The notes below the pieces were generated by a model. That model had not been told where the DNA came from, did not search any database, and saw only the letters and a list, made by a program, of their open reading frames with translations. A stretch of DNA of 64,000 bases from Anastrepha obliqua (Eukaryota > Arthropoda > Insecta > Diptera > Tephritidae), in contig NC_072895.1 in the NCBI RefSeq assembly GCF_027943255.1, positions 80,912,001 to 80,976,000 of the forward strand, written 5' to 3'. Position 1 is the stretch's first letter, and every line of letters begins with the position of its first letter. Positions 1-9,690 of the stretch are shown in pieces. The position numbers and the translations under genes are program-made.

Positions 1-1732
1 AAACAATTTGCCATAGCTCACAAACAACGACTAAAAAATCATGTCAACGACGCAGCATAGAACTTACTATACTACTACTTCGGTTGAATTCTTCTGAAAA
101 ACGTTTAAAACGTGCAGCGGTAGCAGACTTTATGTAGAGCGAATAGGTTACGAATTTTGGGTTCCGATTTGATGAGAACAGGTTTACTAACTACCTCTAT
201 TCTAACCTATCTTTTACCTTCCGTTACTTCTCGGTTTTCCCCCTTGACTATCTACCCTTTTACTTTCCAGAGCTTTAAATACAATGCGCTTTTTAGCCTG
301 AGTGGTTTAGGAGTTACCAAATCACTTGGTGCTTCTTAGCTCAACCTTTGAAATTTAAATTTCATCCTTTTATATATCCTAGGTGCAATTTTGTACGACG
401 CTTCTACAAAATGAATAAGAATCGTTAATAAAAAAAAGTTGCCTATGACGTAGCAGCGAAAGTTACTCTCACAATTTTGCTTCGGCTGCTCAGATCATAT
501 TATCTACCTTTCTTAAGTCTATAACTTCATGCAAAACTACTGCTGTCAAATTGGTAGTCTTCACATCGAGCTCTTTGCTTCGATTCTCGGCAGTATTGCT
601 TTATTTTGTTTCTGTAAATCCAGCGAAAGCACCTAAGCGCTAAGTAACAAAGCGCCGCGGTGGCAAGCCTGGCAATTTAAGCGGTATCAGGTAAAATGAT
701 AAACAGCTGTTTGACAATTGGCATTTAGCATTTGAGAATCAGGCACGAAGTTTAAGTTTACAACTTAAAGAAGTGAAGGAAGTAAATATGTACAGTTAAA
801 AATTTAATATTTCAAGAATATTTACTTGAAGTGCATGAAACGAGGGTAATTTGCAAATAGTTCGGCTACTGCGAAAGATCTTTACCAAACTAGCACAAAT
901 AAATGAAAAAGTCGTTCACAGCAAAACTCATTTCCGAACTGCCGACTAACAAACCACCAAAGTTTTGAAATTTGTGTGAGTACCCCTATTATGTTTACTG
1001 GAGGTCGATTCTCGTTCTGTGTAAATGTGAAATGAAAAAGTTTTTCCCCGTTTTCATTACACTATCGATTCGCATTACGTGAAAAAATCAAAAGAAGCGG
1101 CAAAATATTTTCATATGAAAATTGTCTTTTCAATGGCAATTTGTGTGTGAAAAAATGAAGAAGGTGGCCCGTGGCAAACGTGCAAGAGCGAGTATAGTTG
1201 AGTGTCTAGAAAACTCTATTTGACCGAAAAGCTTCCTAAAATTTTGTTGAAAAAATTGAAGAATTCGATGAAAACACGAGATGTTTTTTCTTAACTTGCA
1301 CAAAGCTTTAAACTAGGATTTATATAGTTATTGTGGTAGAATGAATTCTACTTCTATAAAAGTGAATATCAAATCGAGTCTTTGATCTCCTTGCGTTTTC
1401 GACTTGATTTTTAAGTTCTTGAATTAAACTGCCTTTTTTAATTTTTTAATTCACACTATATTCTAGCTTTTTGTTCATTTCGTAAATTGAATTTAAATTA
1501 TGTTTCCGTATTTATTTGAAAAACTGTCATAGGCTAATATGATAATTTTTCAGATCTTTTTTAGTAACAAAAGCACTATCAAAGTCTACTTTTCTCCGCA
1601 CACTTTATCGGGTGGAGTTCTAGCTGCAACGTGCGGAAAGTTGTTTGTGGGCGTGCGCGCATTTTGTTGGGGGTTTGCTAAGGGACACCCCCTTACCACC
1701 AACACCAACTAATATATTAACTTAATAATATA
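1..1732. other. No gene recognised; AT-rich non-coding DNA
   Basis: No open frame here looks like protein. The short frame near 157-339 has low-complexity composition and no recognisable motif. About 1005-1045 (GTCGATTCTCGTTCTGTGTA and following) matches, in reverse orientation and with divergence, the stretch at about 3675-3715, so an old dispersed repeat may flank the mariner on both sides. The stretch could be intergenic or a 5' intron of the receptor whose first exons lie outside the window. Confidence 0.5.
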
Positions 1733-3010
1733 TAAGGTTGTCAAAAAAGTCTTGCGGTATTTCCGCAAGCTTGTCTTTGCAAGCGCGTAGTTCTAGTTGT
1801 ATTCGTCGAATCGGTTCACGCTAGAGCTTTTTGGAAAGCTCTTTTCACGTGCTAACACGTGTTTGATTAATTGTTGTTTGCTTTTAGTCGTTCGTGAGCT
1901 ATAGCGTCGCAAACATGGAGCAAAATAAAGAGAAAATACGGCATATTTTACAGTACTACTACGATAAAGGCAAAAATGCATCTCATGCTGCCAATAAAAT
2001 TTGTGCAGTTTATGGGCCCGATACAGTTTCCATTTCCACCGCACCATTTCAACGTTTTCGTTCTGGTGCAGAGGTGATCGAAGATGCGCCACGGTCCGGA
2101 AGGCCTGTCGTCAAAAATTGCGATAAAATCGCTGAATTGATCGAAAGAGACCGGCATAGTAGCAGCCGTAGCATCGACCAAGAGCTGGGCAAGAGTCATC
2201 AAACCGTTATAAACCATTTGAAGAAGCTTGGATTCAAAAAGAAGCTCGATGTATGGGTGCCACACGACTTGACGCAAAAAAACATTTTTGCCCATATGGA
2301 TGCATGCGAATCGCTTCTGAATCGCAACAAAATCGACCCGTTTTTGAAGCGGATGGTGACTGGCGATGAAAAGGTGGTCACTTACGACAACGTGAAGCGC
2401 AAACGATCGTGGTCGAAAAGCGGTGAAGCTGCCCAGACGGTGGCCAAGCCTGGATTGACGGCCAGGAAGGATCTTCTGTGTGTTTGGTGGGATTGGCAGG
2501 GAATCATCCACTATGAGCTGCTCCCCTATGGCCAAACGCTTAATTCGGACCTGTACTGCCAACAACTGGACCGCTTGAATGCAGCACTCATGCAGAAGAG
2601 GCCATCTTTGATCAACAGAGGCCGAATTGTCTTCCATCAGGACAACGCCAGGCCACACACATCTTTGGTGACGCGCCAGAAGCTCCGGGAGCTCGGATGG
2701 GAGGTTCTTTTGCATCCACCATATAGTCCGGATCTCGCACCAAGTGATTACCACCTATTTCTGTCCATGGCGAACGAGCTTGGTAGTCGGAAGTTGTCCT
2801 CAAGAGAGTCCTGTGAAAATTGGCTCTCCGAGTTTTTTGACAATAGGGAAGCGAGCTTCTATAAGAGGGGCATTATGAAGTTGGCATCTCGTTGGGAACT
2901 CGTCATCGAACAAAACGGCGCATATTTGACTTAAATCGCATTATTATAACCAATTTTATGAACAATTGAAAATTCAATAAAAATACCGCAAGACTTTTTT
3001 GACAACCTTA
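1733..3010 (+). mobile_element. Nearly intact mariner element
   Basis: The element runs from 1735 to 3008 (1274 bp) and is flanked by TA at 1733-1734 and 3009-3010, the target duplication of Tc1/mariner elements. The first and last 28 bp are perfect inverted repeats beginning AGGTTGTCAAAAAAGTCTTG. Just inside the left end, CTTGCGG (1751-1757) and CCGCAAG (1763-1769) form a 7-bp stem with a TATTT loop, so the left end can also fold on itself. The single ORF fills most of the interior. Perfect TIRs and an unbroken ORF make it the youngest-looking DNA transposon here. The other mariners in the window are deleted or frameshifted. Confidence 0.95.
1915..2934 (+). CDS. Mariner transposase (DD34D), open but altered at a conserved residue
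   Basis: This is a cut-and-paste transposase of the mariner family, acting in the nucleus on the flanking TIRs. I chose the ATG at 1915 (context AAACATGG, product starting MEQNKEKIR, 339 aa). The ATG at 1894 adds seven residues and also fits. The N-terminal third holds the paired helix-turn-helix and a GRP linker (SGRPVV). The catalytic triad is visible: TGDEK, then HQDNARPH, then APSDYHLF, with 34 residues between the second and third Asp. WVPHDL is the mariner WVPHEL-type motif. Oddities: the normally conserved Trp after TGDEK is Val, and the stretch ISTAPFQRF looks about two residues shorter than relatives that have a Trp before FQRF. The frame is open but activity is doubtful. The subfamily looks mellifera-like, from memory only. 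Confidence 0.9.
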   Translation: MEQNKEKIRHILQYYYDKGKNASHAANKICAVYGPDTVSISTAPFQRFRSGAEVIEDAPRSGRPVVKNCDKIAELIERDRHSSSRSIDQELGKSHQTVINHLKKLGFKKKLDVWVPHDLTQKNIFAHMDACESLLNRNKIDPFLKRMVTGDEKVVTYDNVKRKRSWSKSGEAAQTVAKPGLTARKDLLCVWWDWQGIIHYELLPYGQTLNSDLYCQQLDRLNAALMQKRPSLINRGRIVFHQDNARPHTSLVTRQKLRELGWEVLLHPPYSPDLAPSDYHLFLSMANELGSRKLSSRESCENWLSEFFDNREASFYKRGIMKLASRWELVIEQNGAYLT

Positions 3011-3887
3011 TATTAAGTTAACGAAAATCAATTAAACATGAAATATTGTAAAAAAAACACCGGACCACCTGTATGCATCTATGAACAGTTAATATTTATA
3101 ATTAATATTTCTTACCAAAGAAAAGGAACTTATTTGAGGTATTTTTATTTCAAGCATAAATATTTTGGTACAATTCAAATACCTTTAAACAATAGTTTTA
3201 AACTAATGCAACTTATGAACAAATGTTTTTGTTAAAAACGAATGGAAAAAAATAAATAAACATGAATAAATTTTATCATTGAAAGTTACTGGCAAAAGCA
3301 TATTCCACTGCTTGCAAAAGTTGTCTTTTTACAATGTTCAAAATATCACGACTTGAAATATTTGTAGGGGAACTAACGTCAGCGCTATCAACAAATTCCT
3401 ATAAATAATAAATTATTTTCAAAATATTATTAAATTCGTCATCATCATCATGAACTCTTTGCTCTAAATCAAGCAAAATAATTTCTTGCGGCATATTTTC
3501 GTCAAATTTACTCCAGCTTCAAAACAAATGTCATTTGAAATTTGAATACCGTACTTGCAAAAGTTTCGTGGCTACAGTGAAAATGGAACACTTTTATCAT
3601 AGCAGAAACGAGCATCGCAAAATATTCGTTTGTGAAAAGACAGAGTGCGAAGTGTCTGTGAAAACGATAATTCTTTTCACTTCGCATTTACACAGAATGA
3701 GAATCGATCGCCTGCTTTACTTTTTACTTAATTTTCACAAGCGTGGCAAGGCGGCCTATTTGTATGTATGTAAACAGAAGTAACAAACAAAAGATTCCTT
3801 TTCCTTTTTTGCGCGCCGTGTCGGACGATTAGTTTTAGTTGGCTCCTGGCACTACAACTAACTACAACAGCAAATCCGTTGCCACGA
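3011..3887. other. No gene recognised
   Basis: AT-rich sequence with no supported coding frame. About 3590-3720 resembles the reverse complement of about 1000-1110 (shared core around ATCGATTCTCATTCTGTGTA on the minus strand). The two lie on either side of the mariner and may be ends or copies of an older repeat. The frame at 3535-3783 overlaps this repeat and shows no domain. Confidence 0.4.
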
Positions 3888-3975
3888 CAGTCGGTTCTAC
3901 GTTACCTGAACGACCCGGATTTATATCCGGCCAAAGACTGTCACTCCAGCAGCATTCTTCGTACATATTATGTTG
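3888..3975 (+). repeat. Dispersed repeat, copy 1 (partner at 35.0 kb)
   Basis: About 88 bp beginning ACAGTCGGTTCTACGTTAC matches the reverse complement of about 35012-35095 with roughly ten mismatches. A (CAA)n run follows at about 3981-4000. No open frame is conserved between the copies. The repeat class is unknown to me; it may be the end of a retroelement. Confidence 0.7.
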
Positions 3976-4704
3976 CTACAACAACAACAACAACAGCAAA
4001 TTAAAACGCTCCATGAAAATAACTACTTATTTTCTAATATTTATAAAATTCAAGTCAGTCCCACATATAAATTTAAATAACAATCATTAAAATCTCCTTA
4101 CTACTAAATATGACGAGATGCAACAATATTATTTATGCACCTCAATTGTCTTTTAGTTGACGCATCGGTATTACATACTTCTACTTCTATGTCGTTTTTA
4201 CTATTTAAGCTGAGTCGAAAGAAATATTTATAAATGAGTGTACTTAAATACCTATGTAATGCGAGTATTTATTCCATCCTTAGCAGCTTATTTTCGTTCT
4301 GCTTTGTTATTTTCCGTAATTCAGTTGAGCTTATCAAATGCAATAAATATCCGAGCGTCAGCAGAGAAAACCGAAAATAGTCAGTAGTCAGACGCAAACG
4401 AATATTTACTTTACTACCGATGATTGCCGAAAGTTTCAGAAGTATTATAATACTGACTATCTGTCAATAAATGTACATTAAGTAGGCTAAAAACAAATTT
4501 CCCATAATCTGATTGATAATACTCGTAGCTATTTAAAGAATGTTGTTCTCTAGAGGCCGTCGAAGCTAAACTGTTGATCGGTATAGGAAAAAAATGTTGA
4601 GTGGTCAGATATGCGTATACTACATACGATACATGCATATGTGCGGTGTGCACATATTTAAATATTAGATATTCATTATTTTGCCACAATTTAACTTGAA
4701 AATA

Positions 4705-5243
4705 TCTATACTATAAAGGTGAATGTCTGTACGTTGTCCGCGCATCACTACGAAACGGCAACACCAAATGACTGAAAAATTTTTATACATTCATATTTTC
4801 ATCCAATGAAGGTTATAGGCATGTTTTTATGATGGAACTCCCTTCCCACAGCCCCTAGGCCGCGCCACCACTCTCATTCGTCACTAATAATCGAATATTT
4901 GCTTAAATGTAATCTAAAAAATCTTAGTTTTTCCTATTTCCCACTATTTATAGCACACTCTAGACTTTATAATCCGCATAAGCTGTTCAACTATGACCCA
5001 AATGCAAAGTTCAGAAACCGTTTGAGACAGAAAATTAATAAAAATAATTCTTCTTGATATTTCTCTGATTTGTTGCTTTTATTTTATTCAACGAGGCATA
5101 GCAACGGATGCCGGCTATTGTAATATTATGGTTATTAATAAAAAAATATTTTCTATGAAATTATTGTTTGTAATTCTTTTATATACATATCCTAAATCCC
5201 TCAAAACTATTCCTACGCGAGCGGGGCCGCGGGTTAAAGCTAG
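4705..5243 (+). mobile_element. Non-autonomous Helitron-like element
   Basis: The left end TCTATACTATAAAGGTGAAT matches the TC-starting 5' termini of animal Helitrons. It is followed by the GTTGTCCGCG-type sequence often seen there. The proposed right end is CTAG at 5240-5243, preceded by a GC-rich stretch (GAGCGGGGCCGCGGG, 5218-5233) that could fold. No Rep/helicase coding sequence is present. The expected A/T insertion context is not clean on the right (C follows CTAG), so the right border is uncertain. A second Helitron-like 5' end is at 42264. Confidence 0.5.
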
Positions 5244-5459
5244 CAGTATATAAGTAAACGGGTTTTAAATATATATTTTTATTTAACCCTAAAATAACTA
5301 TTTCAAGAAGTTTAAATCTACTAAAAATCTTTTGTATTTTGTTAAAGAATATAAACGAACGTTAAAAAATGTCAACTATTTGAATACATCTCACTAAAAT
5401 TCATAACATTGAGTTGAATATTAAATCAAATCCCAAAACCTTCTGGAACTACTAGAATC

Positions 5460-6760
5460 TAGTATTATTATATAATAGTCAAGCGCGAAGCTCAAGTGAA
5501 GCTTTAAATTTATTTTCTGAGTTTTTAAATTTACATAATTGGAAAAAATATTTTATCATAGCGATACATAAGTCTGCAAGTCGGATGCCCAAAACTATCA
5601 CCCGATCAACAAAATCTCTAGTATACCTAAACTCTTTGAAAAACTGTTTAATGATTTGATTATATTCAAAATTTCAGATCTCATATTGCCTTATCAGCAC
5701 GGCTTTGTTAAGAGAAGATCTACTATTATGAATTTAAGTTTATTCGCAATATTTGTCTTAAAAAAATTTGAAACACCTAGCTTACTTAAGAGAACAACAA
5801 TAATAAAAATATGTATATATAAATATAAACTATATAAAATCTGGTGCCATCAAGGTTACCTCAGGCGTCCCATCTCGGGCCACTATTTCTCTTAACCTTT
5901 GTTAATGACATTCCAAATATTTGCGTTGTCTGATGTTTGCAGATGATTGGAAGCTATGTGTAATGATAACTTCGTACCTCTTAATGCTGGTAAATGCCAG
6001 GACTTGTCCTTCAGTAGACGCAAAGTTACGATTGATTTCGATTACAAGTTAAGCACTACCACCCTCACGAAAATGTATGAAAAGAAAAATTTATAACCCC
6101 CAATTTAAATCGAAAATGTCGTTTCCCAAACATATAGACTTTATGATTTCCAAGCCTATATCTATGCTCGGTTTTATAGTAAGGAGTTCAAAGAAGTTCC
6201 ACGATCTTTCTACGCTGAATAATTTTTATTTTTTTCTTGTCAGATCATTGACATTGCAGCATTATCTGGTATCCATTCTATAGGGGTTAATCTTCAAGAA
6301 TTGGGAAGGTTTAGAAACGTTTCACTAGATTTGCAATTCATTCCCTTCGTTGGCTTTGTAGTTTGCCTGCCTTTTGTTAGCATTGCCAACTTTAGAAGAA
6401 AAATTTCATCGGTAATGTTTATGAGGTGCATACTTGTAGTCACGAATCTTATCAAATGTCACTTCTTACTGGAACTAACACTTTTAATTATCCCACTCGT
6501 AACCTTAGACTCTCCAATATGTTCCATTTACCTTATTACAAGACAAAGTTTAGTCGTAATGAACCACTTACACGTTGTGAAATGCAGTCTATCCAAATTT
6601 GTAAAAATTGAGGTATATTCTCTAGCTCACGAGAGACTTTCAAGTCAAGTCTTAATCTGGGGATACACTTTTTGAGTTGTGACTAATGCTAAGCTTTAAG
6701 CATTAGTAATCTATTGGAGTTGAGCTTTAATTCAAGAAAAAATAAATAAATAAATAAATT
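5460..6760 (+). mobile_element. Jockey-type non-LTR retrotransposon, 5'-truncated and decayed
   Basis: Shifting frames on the plus strand give reverse-transcriptase pieces in the right order. First NYHPINKISSIPKLFEKL (about 5590-5645), then the fingers motif HGFVKRRST (5698-5724). Next comes a GVP-type segment near 5865, then the catalytic box as MFADDWKL (about 5932-5955), and finally the terminal NEPLTRCE segment near 6558. The terminal YXDD-type box is FADD. The element ends in an A-rich (AAATA)n run at about 6736-6760, a retroposition tail. Upstream endonuclease sequence is missing, so the copy is 5'-truncated. Numerous stops and frameshifts make it inactive. Confidence 0.85.
6683..6706 (+). 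other. Stem-loop in the jockey 3' UTR
   Basis: CTAATGCT (6683-6690) and AGCATTAG (6699-6706) form a perfect 8-bp stem with an 8-nt loop. It lies between the terminal codons of the LINE ORF and its A-rich tail. Several LINEs use a 3' RNA structure for template recognition, so this could be such a site; that role is inference. Confidence 0.45.
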
Positions 6761-6861
6761 TTGTTGATGAAGAACTTGGTCTTCTGTGCAACTTTTTTTC
6801 TGATAGATTTGGCCTTGAGCTTTGAAACTATTTTTCTTTGTCTTGAGAATATTAGTAATGC

Positions 6862-7191
6862 TTTACTTAAACTGCCGTAGCCGAATGGGTTGGTGCGTGA
6901 TTACCATTCGGAATTCACAGAGAGATCGTTGGTTCGAATAAAATTAATAAAAACATTTTTCTTATAGCGGTCACCCCTCGGCAGGCATTGGCAAACCTCC
7001 GATTGTATTTCTGCCATGAAAAAAGCTCCTCATAAAAATATCTGCCGTTCGGAGTCGGCTTAAAACTGTAGGTCCCTCCATTTGTGGAAGAACATCAACA
7101 CGCACACCTCAAATAGGAGGAGGAGCTCGGCCAAGCACCTAACAGAAGTGTACGCGCCAATTATTTATTGTTTTTTTTTTTACTTAAACTG
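6862..7191 (+). mobile_element. tRNA-derived SINE, copy 1, with target-site duplication
   Basis: The insert at about 6875-7178 is flanked by the 13-bp direct repeat TTTACTTAAACTG (6862-6874 and 7179-7191), a target-site duplication. The head resembles a tRNA: an A-box-like TAGCCGAATGG near 6878 and a B-box-like GGTTCGAAT near 6930. The body contains GCCGTTCGGAGTCGGC (about 7043-7058) and GGAGGAGGAGCTCGGCC (about 7119-7135). The 3' end is TACGCGCCAATTATTTATTG followed by a T run. There is no ORF. Four further copies or fragments lie at 7470, 27755, 31668 and 51285. Confidence 0.85.
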
Positions 7192-7469
7192 AAATCTTCC
7201 TCTCAAACTTATGCTGAGTTTTGATAAAAAATTGTCCAATCTTGGTTTATCCCCTGAAAGTTATATTCAAAAAATCTTTATAGTCGGGGAGTTTCATTGA
7301 CGCATGGAAGCTCTCTTACATTACGCAATAAAAATGACGTTAGAAATTATAGGCCTATATCAAAGCTAGCCATTATTTAAAAAAAATTGTGAGCACATGG
7401 TTAAAGCGAAACTAAGCACTGCGGTTATATCTTTAATTTTTCCAAACCTTAAAACAATTTGTTTAAGCC

Positions 7470-7755
7470 CCACCATTGTAGCGTGTGTTAATAACAGTAT
7501 ATTTCCATTCGGTAGTACACAGGTTCGAAGCTCGCTGTAGGCACGAAATAGCGAAATAATCGAGTAAATGCTTTCTGAAAGTGGTCACTCTCGGTAGGCT
7601 GAGTACTCATATAAAATCATGTGCCGTTCGGAGGCGGCATTAAACTCTAGGTCCCTTCATTTGTCGAACAACAACAAGGCACTCACCATAAATGGGAGGA
7701 GGAGCTCGGCCGAATTCCCAACAAAGGATGTAGGCGCCAATTATGTCAGGGTAAA
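7470..7755 (+). mobile_element. tRNA-derived SINE, copy 2
   Basis: Diverged full-length-like copy: a B-box-like GGTTCGAAG near 7523, GCCGTTCGGAGGCGGC near 7622, GGGAGGAGGAGCTCGGCC near 7695 and GTAGGCGCCAATTATG near 7729. The head is less tRNA-like than in copy 1. The short frame through 7619-7849 lies in the repeat and is not a gene. Confidence 0.75.
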
Positions 7756-7859
7756 ATTTTCAAATGCATATCTAAACTTGTGTTCTAATAATAAAGTCAC
7801 TTTATATTTTTACAATATTCGCAATATTTTATTCGTAAAGCTTTTATAAAAATATGGAG

Positions 7860-8027
7860 CATTGTTTAATAAAAACCTTATAAGTCAAAGTTCCAAAGTT
7901 CGTACACAAGTCAAAAAAATTAACAAATTTCAAGAAATTATCATTAACATTTATAATCGGAATTTTTAGAAAATTTCTGGGTATGCAGTTTTATAGCCTA
8001 TTCCATTTTAGTAAAATAAAGTGTAAG
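7860..8027 (+). repeat. Diverged dispersed repeat next to the MITE
   Basis: This stretch, containing GGTATGCAGTTTTATAGCCT at about 7980, resembles about 46330-46500, which has GGTATGCAAGGTTATAGCCT. It directly abuts the TTAA-flanked MITE that starts at 8028. It may be part of the same repeat or of a related older element. Confidence 0.45.
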
Positions 8028-8752
8028 TTTTAGGGGGGAACGCCACTGCGAAAATTCAAAAAAATCGCTTTTTTTGTTTTTGCATAAATTGTTAGTATAA
8101 CTTACTCAAGAAAATGTGGTAAAAAAGCAAAATTCGCTTTATTCCCGATTCTATGTGCACTTAAGTGAGCACCCGTCGGCTCGGCCCCGTGGCGCTTACG
8201 ATACGATGCTTTATTTCAAACGTGGTTTTCTCGAAACGACTTTATTTGATACGGTGGCAACGATTTCTCGAAGACTAATGAAGCGATTTTAATTTTGTTT
8301 TTTTTTTTTCAAAGTTGTATCGTTGTACGTAGCCGGTTTTCAAAATTTTGAAAATAACTATTTTTTTGGGCCTGTTGAAAATCAAAACAATGGTGACAAA
8401 AACACATTGAAATTCAATTTTAACCACCATTTGGTCAAAAAAAAAAACGGTTACCTACAACGAGAGCCACTATTGTGTAGATTACTAAAATGTCTGGTTT
8501 TTTGATTTCAGATGATTATTCACTGCTGTATCGCTGCCACAAGATGACGTCATATTTTTTTAACTCGTTACGTCCATTTACATAAATTTGTAAATTTTCA
8601 ATATTTTTTAATAAAAATTTACATCAACATAGTTTAATACATATATAATAAATTGCCTTTGTGCGATCCTCGAATAATGATTTCTACTTACAAAACAAAA
8701 ATTCCCAAAAATCGACTATTTTTTGACCCCCCACAGTAGCGTTCCCCCTTAA
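8028..8752. mobile_element. TTAA-type MITE, copy 1 (725 bp)
   Basis: Terminal inverted repeats of about 22 bp: the left end reads GGGGGGAACGCCACTGCG after TTTA, and the right end reads CAGTAGCGTTCCCCC before TTAA. The flank is TTTA/TTAA, consistent with a TTAA target duplication carrying one mutation. Internal landmarks shared with the copy at 24246 are CTCGAAACGACTT (about 8232) and TTTCAGATGATT (about 8507). There is no transposase. TTAA targets are typical of piggyBac-type elements; membership is inference. Confidence 0.75.
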
Positions 8753-9498
8753 AGTCGCTAAAAATCAGGTATAATTTTGGCCAAATTTTTTTTCTTGTTT
8801 TGCATTTTCCTCTTTTAAAAGCCTTCCGAACTTGTGTCATATATGAAAAAAAATTCTTAAAAATGTGTAATAACAACTTTAACCTAACTTTATCTGCAAA
8901 TTATTTTCTTCTTCGAATTGAATCTACTTTATGAGTTATGTCCATACTTATATTTAGTAGAAGTGTGTGGTTTTTCCCTCAACTCCTAAGTATTTACGGT
9001 GATGAAAACGTTTTCATTAACGACGCTATTCGTTTTATTTCTATTTTAGCCACATTCATTTTGGATTACATATTTTCCAGTTTCGCTCCAAATTTTTTTC
9101 TGTTTTGATTAATGTCAGCACAAATCTGTAACACTTGGCAAAAACTTTAGGTAATAAACTACCAGCAAAGATATGCAGTGTGCCCCTACGGCCATACAAT
9201 TTAGGGGGGAGTGATGAATGAAAATTTATGATGAACAATTTGTCTCTTCACATTGTAATTGAGAGTGATATCGTGTGCATAAATTGGCCTTAGACCAAAT
9301 GAGTGTCGGCACTAGAGCTTAAAAACTTTCCCGTATACCACCATGGCAACAACTTATTGTAATTCCTTTCAGTTCACTGCAGGCATTCAAATTAATAAGT
9401 CAGCTGGGGAAAGTACATTTAGAGCAATGATTTGGGTTCCATATCTGACAAACACACACTGTATGGTTATTTTGTAGAGAATTTAGGCGATATACTTG
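8753..9498. other. No gene recognised
   Basis: AT-rich sequence with no supported coding frame, repeat terminus or RNA gene that I can recognise. Confidence 0.5.
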
Positions 9499-9690
9499 TA
9501 TCAGGTGTTTTTTTAAGGGCTTAAAATGATAATAAAAAACAGAAATGTTGTTGGATTTTTTGGTTTTCTTAAAACCTTTTAGTTTTTTTATTTTTTCATA
9601 ATTTCATCGCATTTATTTTTTGAATATGATATCCATTCGTTCAGTCCAATTTTGTATTACTTTTTCTATTAAATGTAGTCGTATGGCTTG

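Noticed and set aside
1948..2754. 268-codon minus-strand frame over the mariner
   Set aside because: It is the antisense shadow of the transposase ORF and has no domain.
6873..6940. A tRNA gene
   Set aside because: It has box-like words but mismatched arms and a long non-tRNA body; a SINE head explains it, and a target duplication is present.
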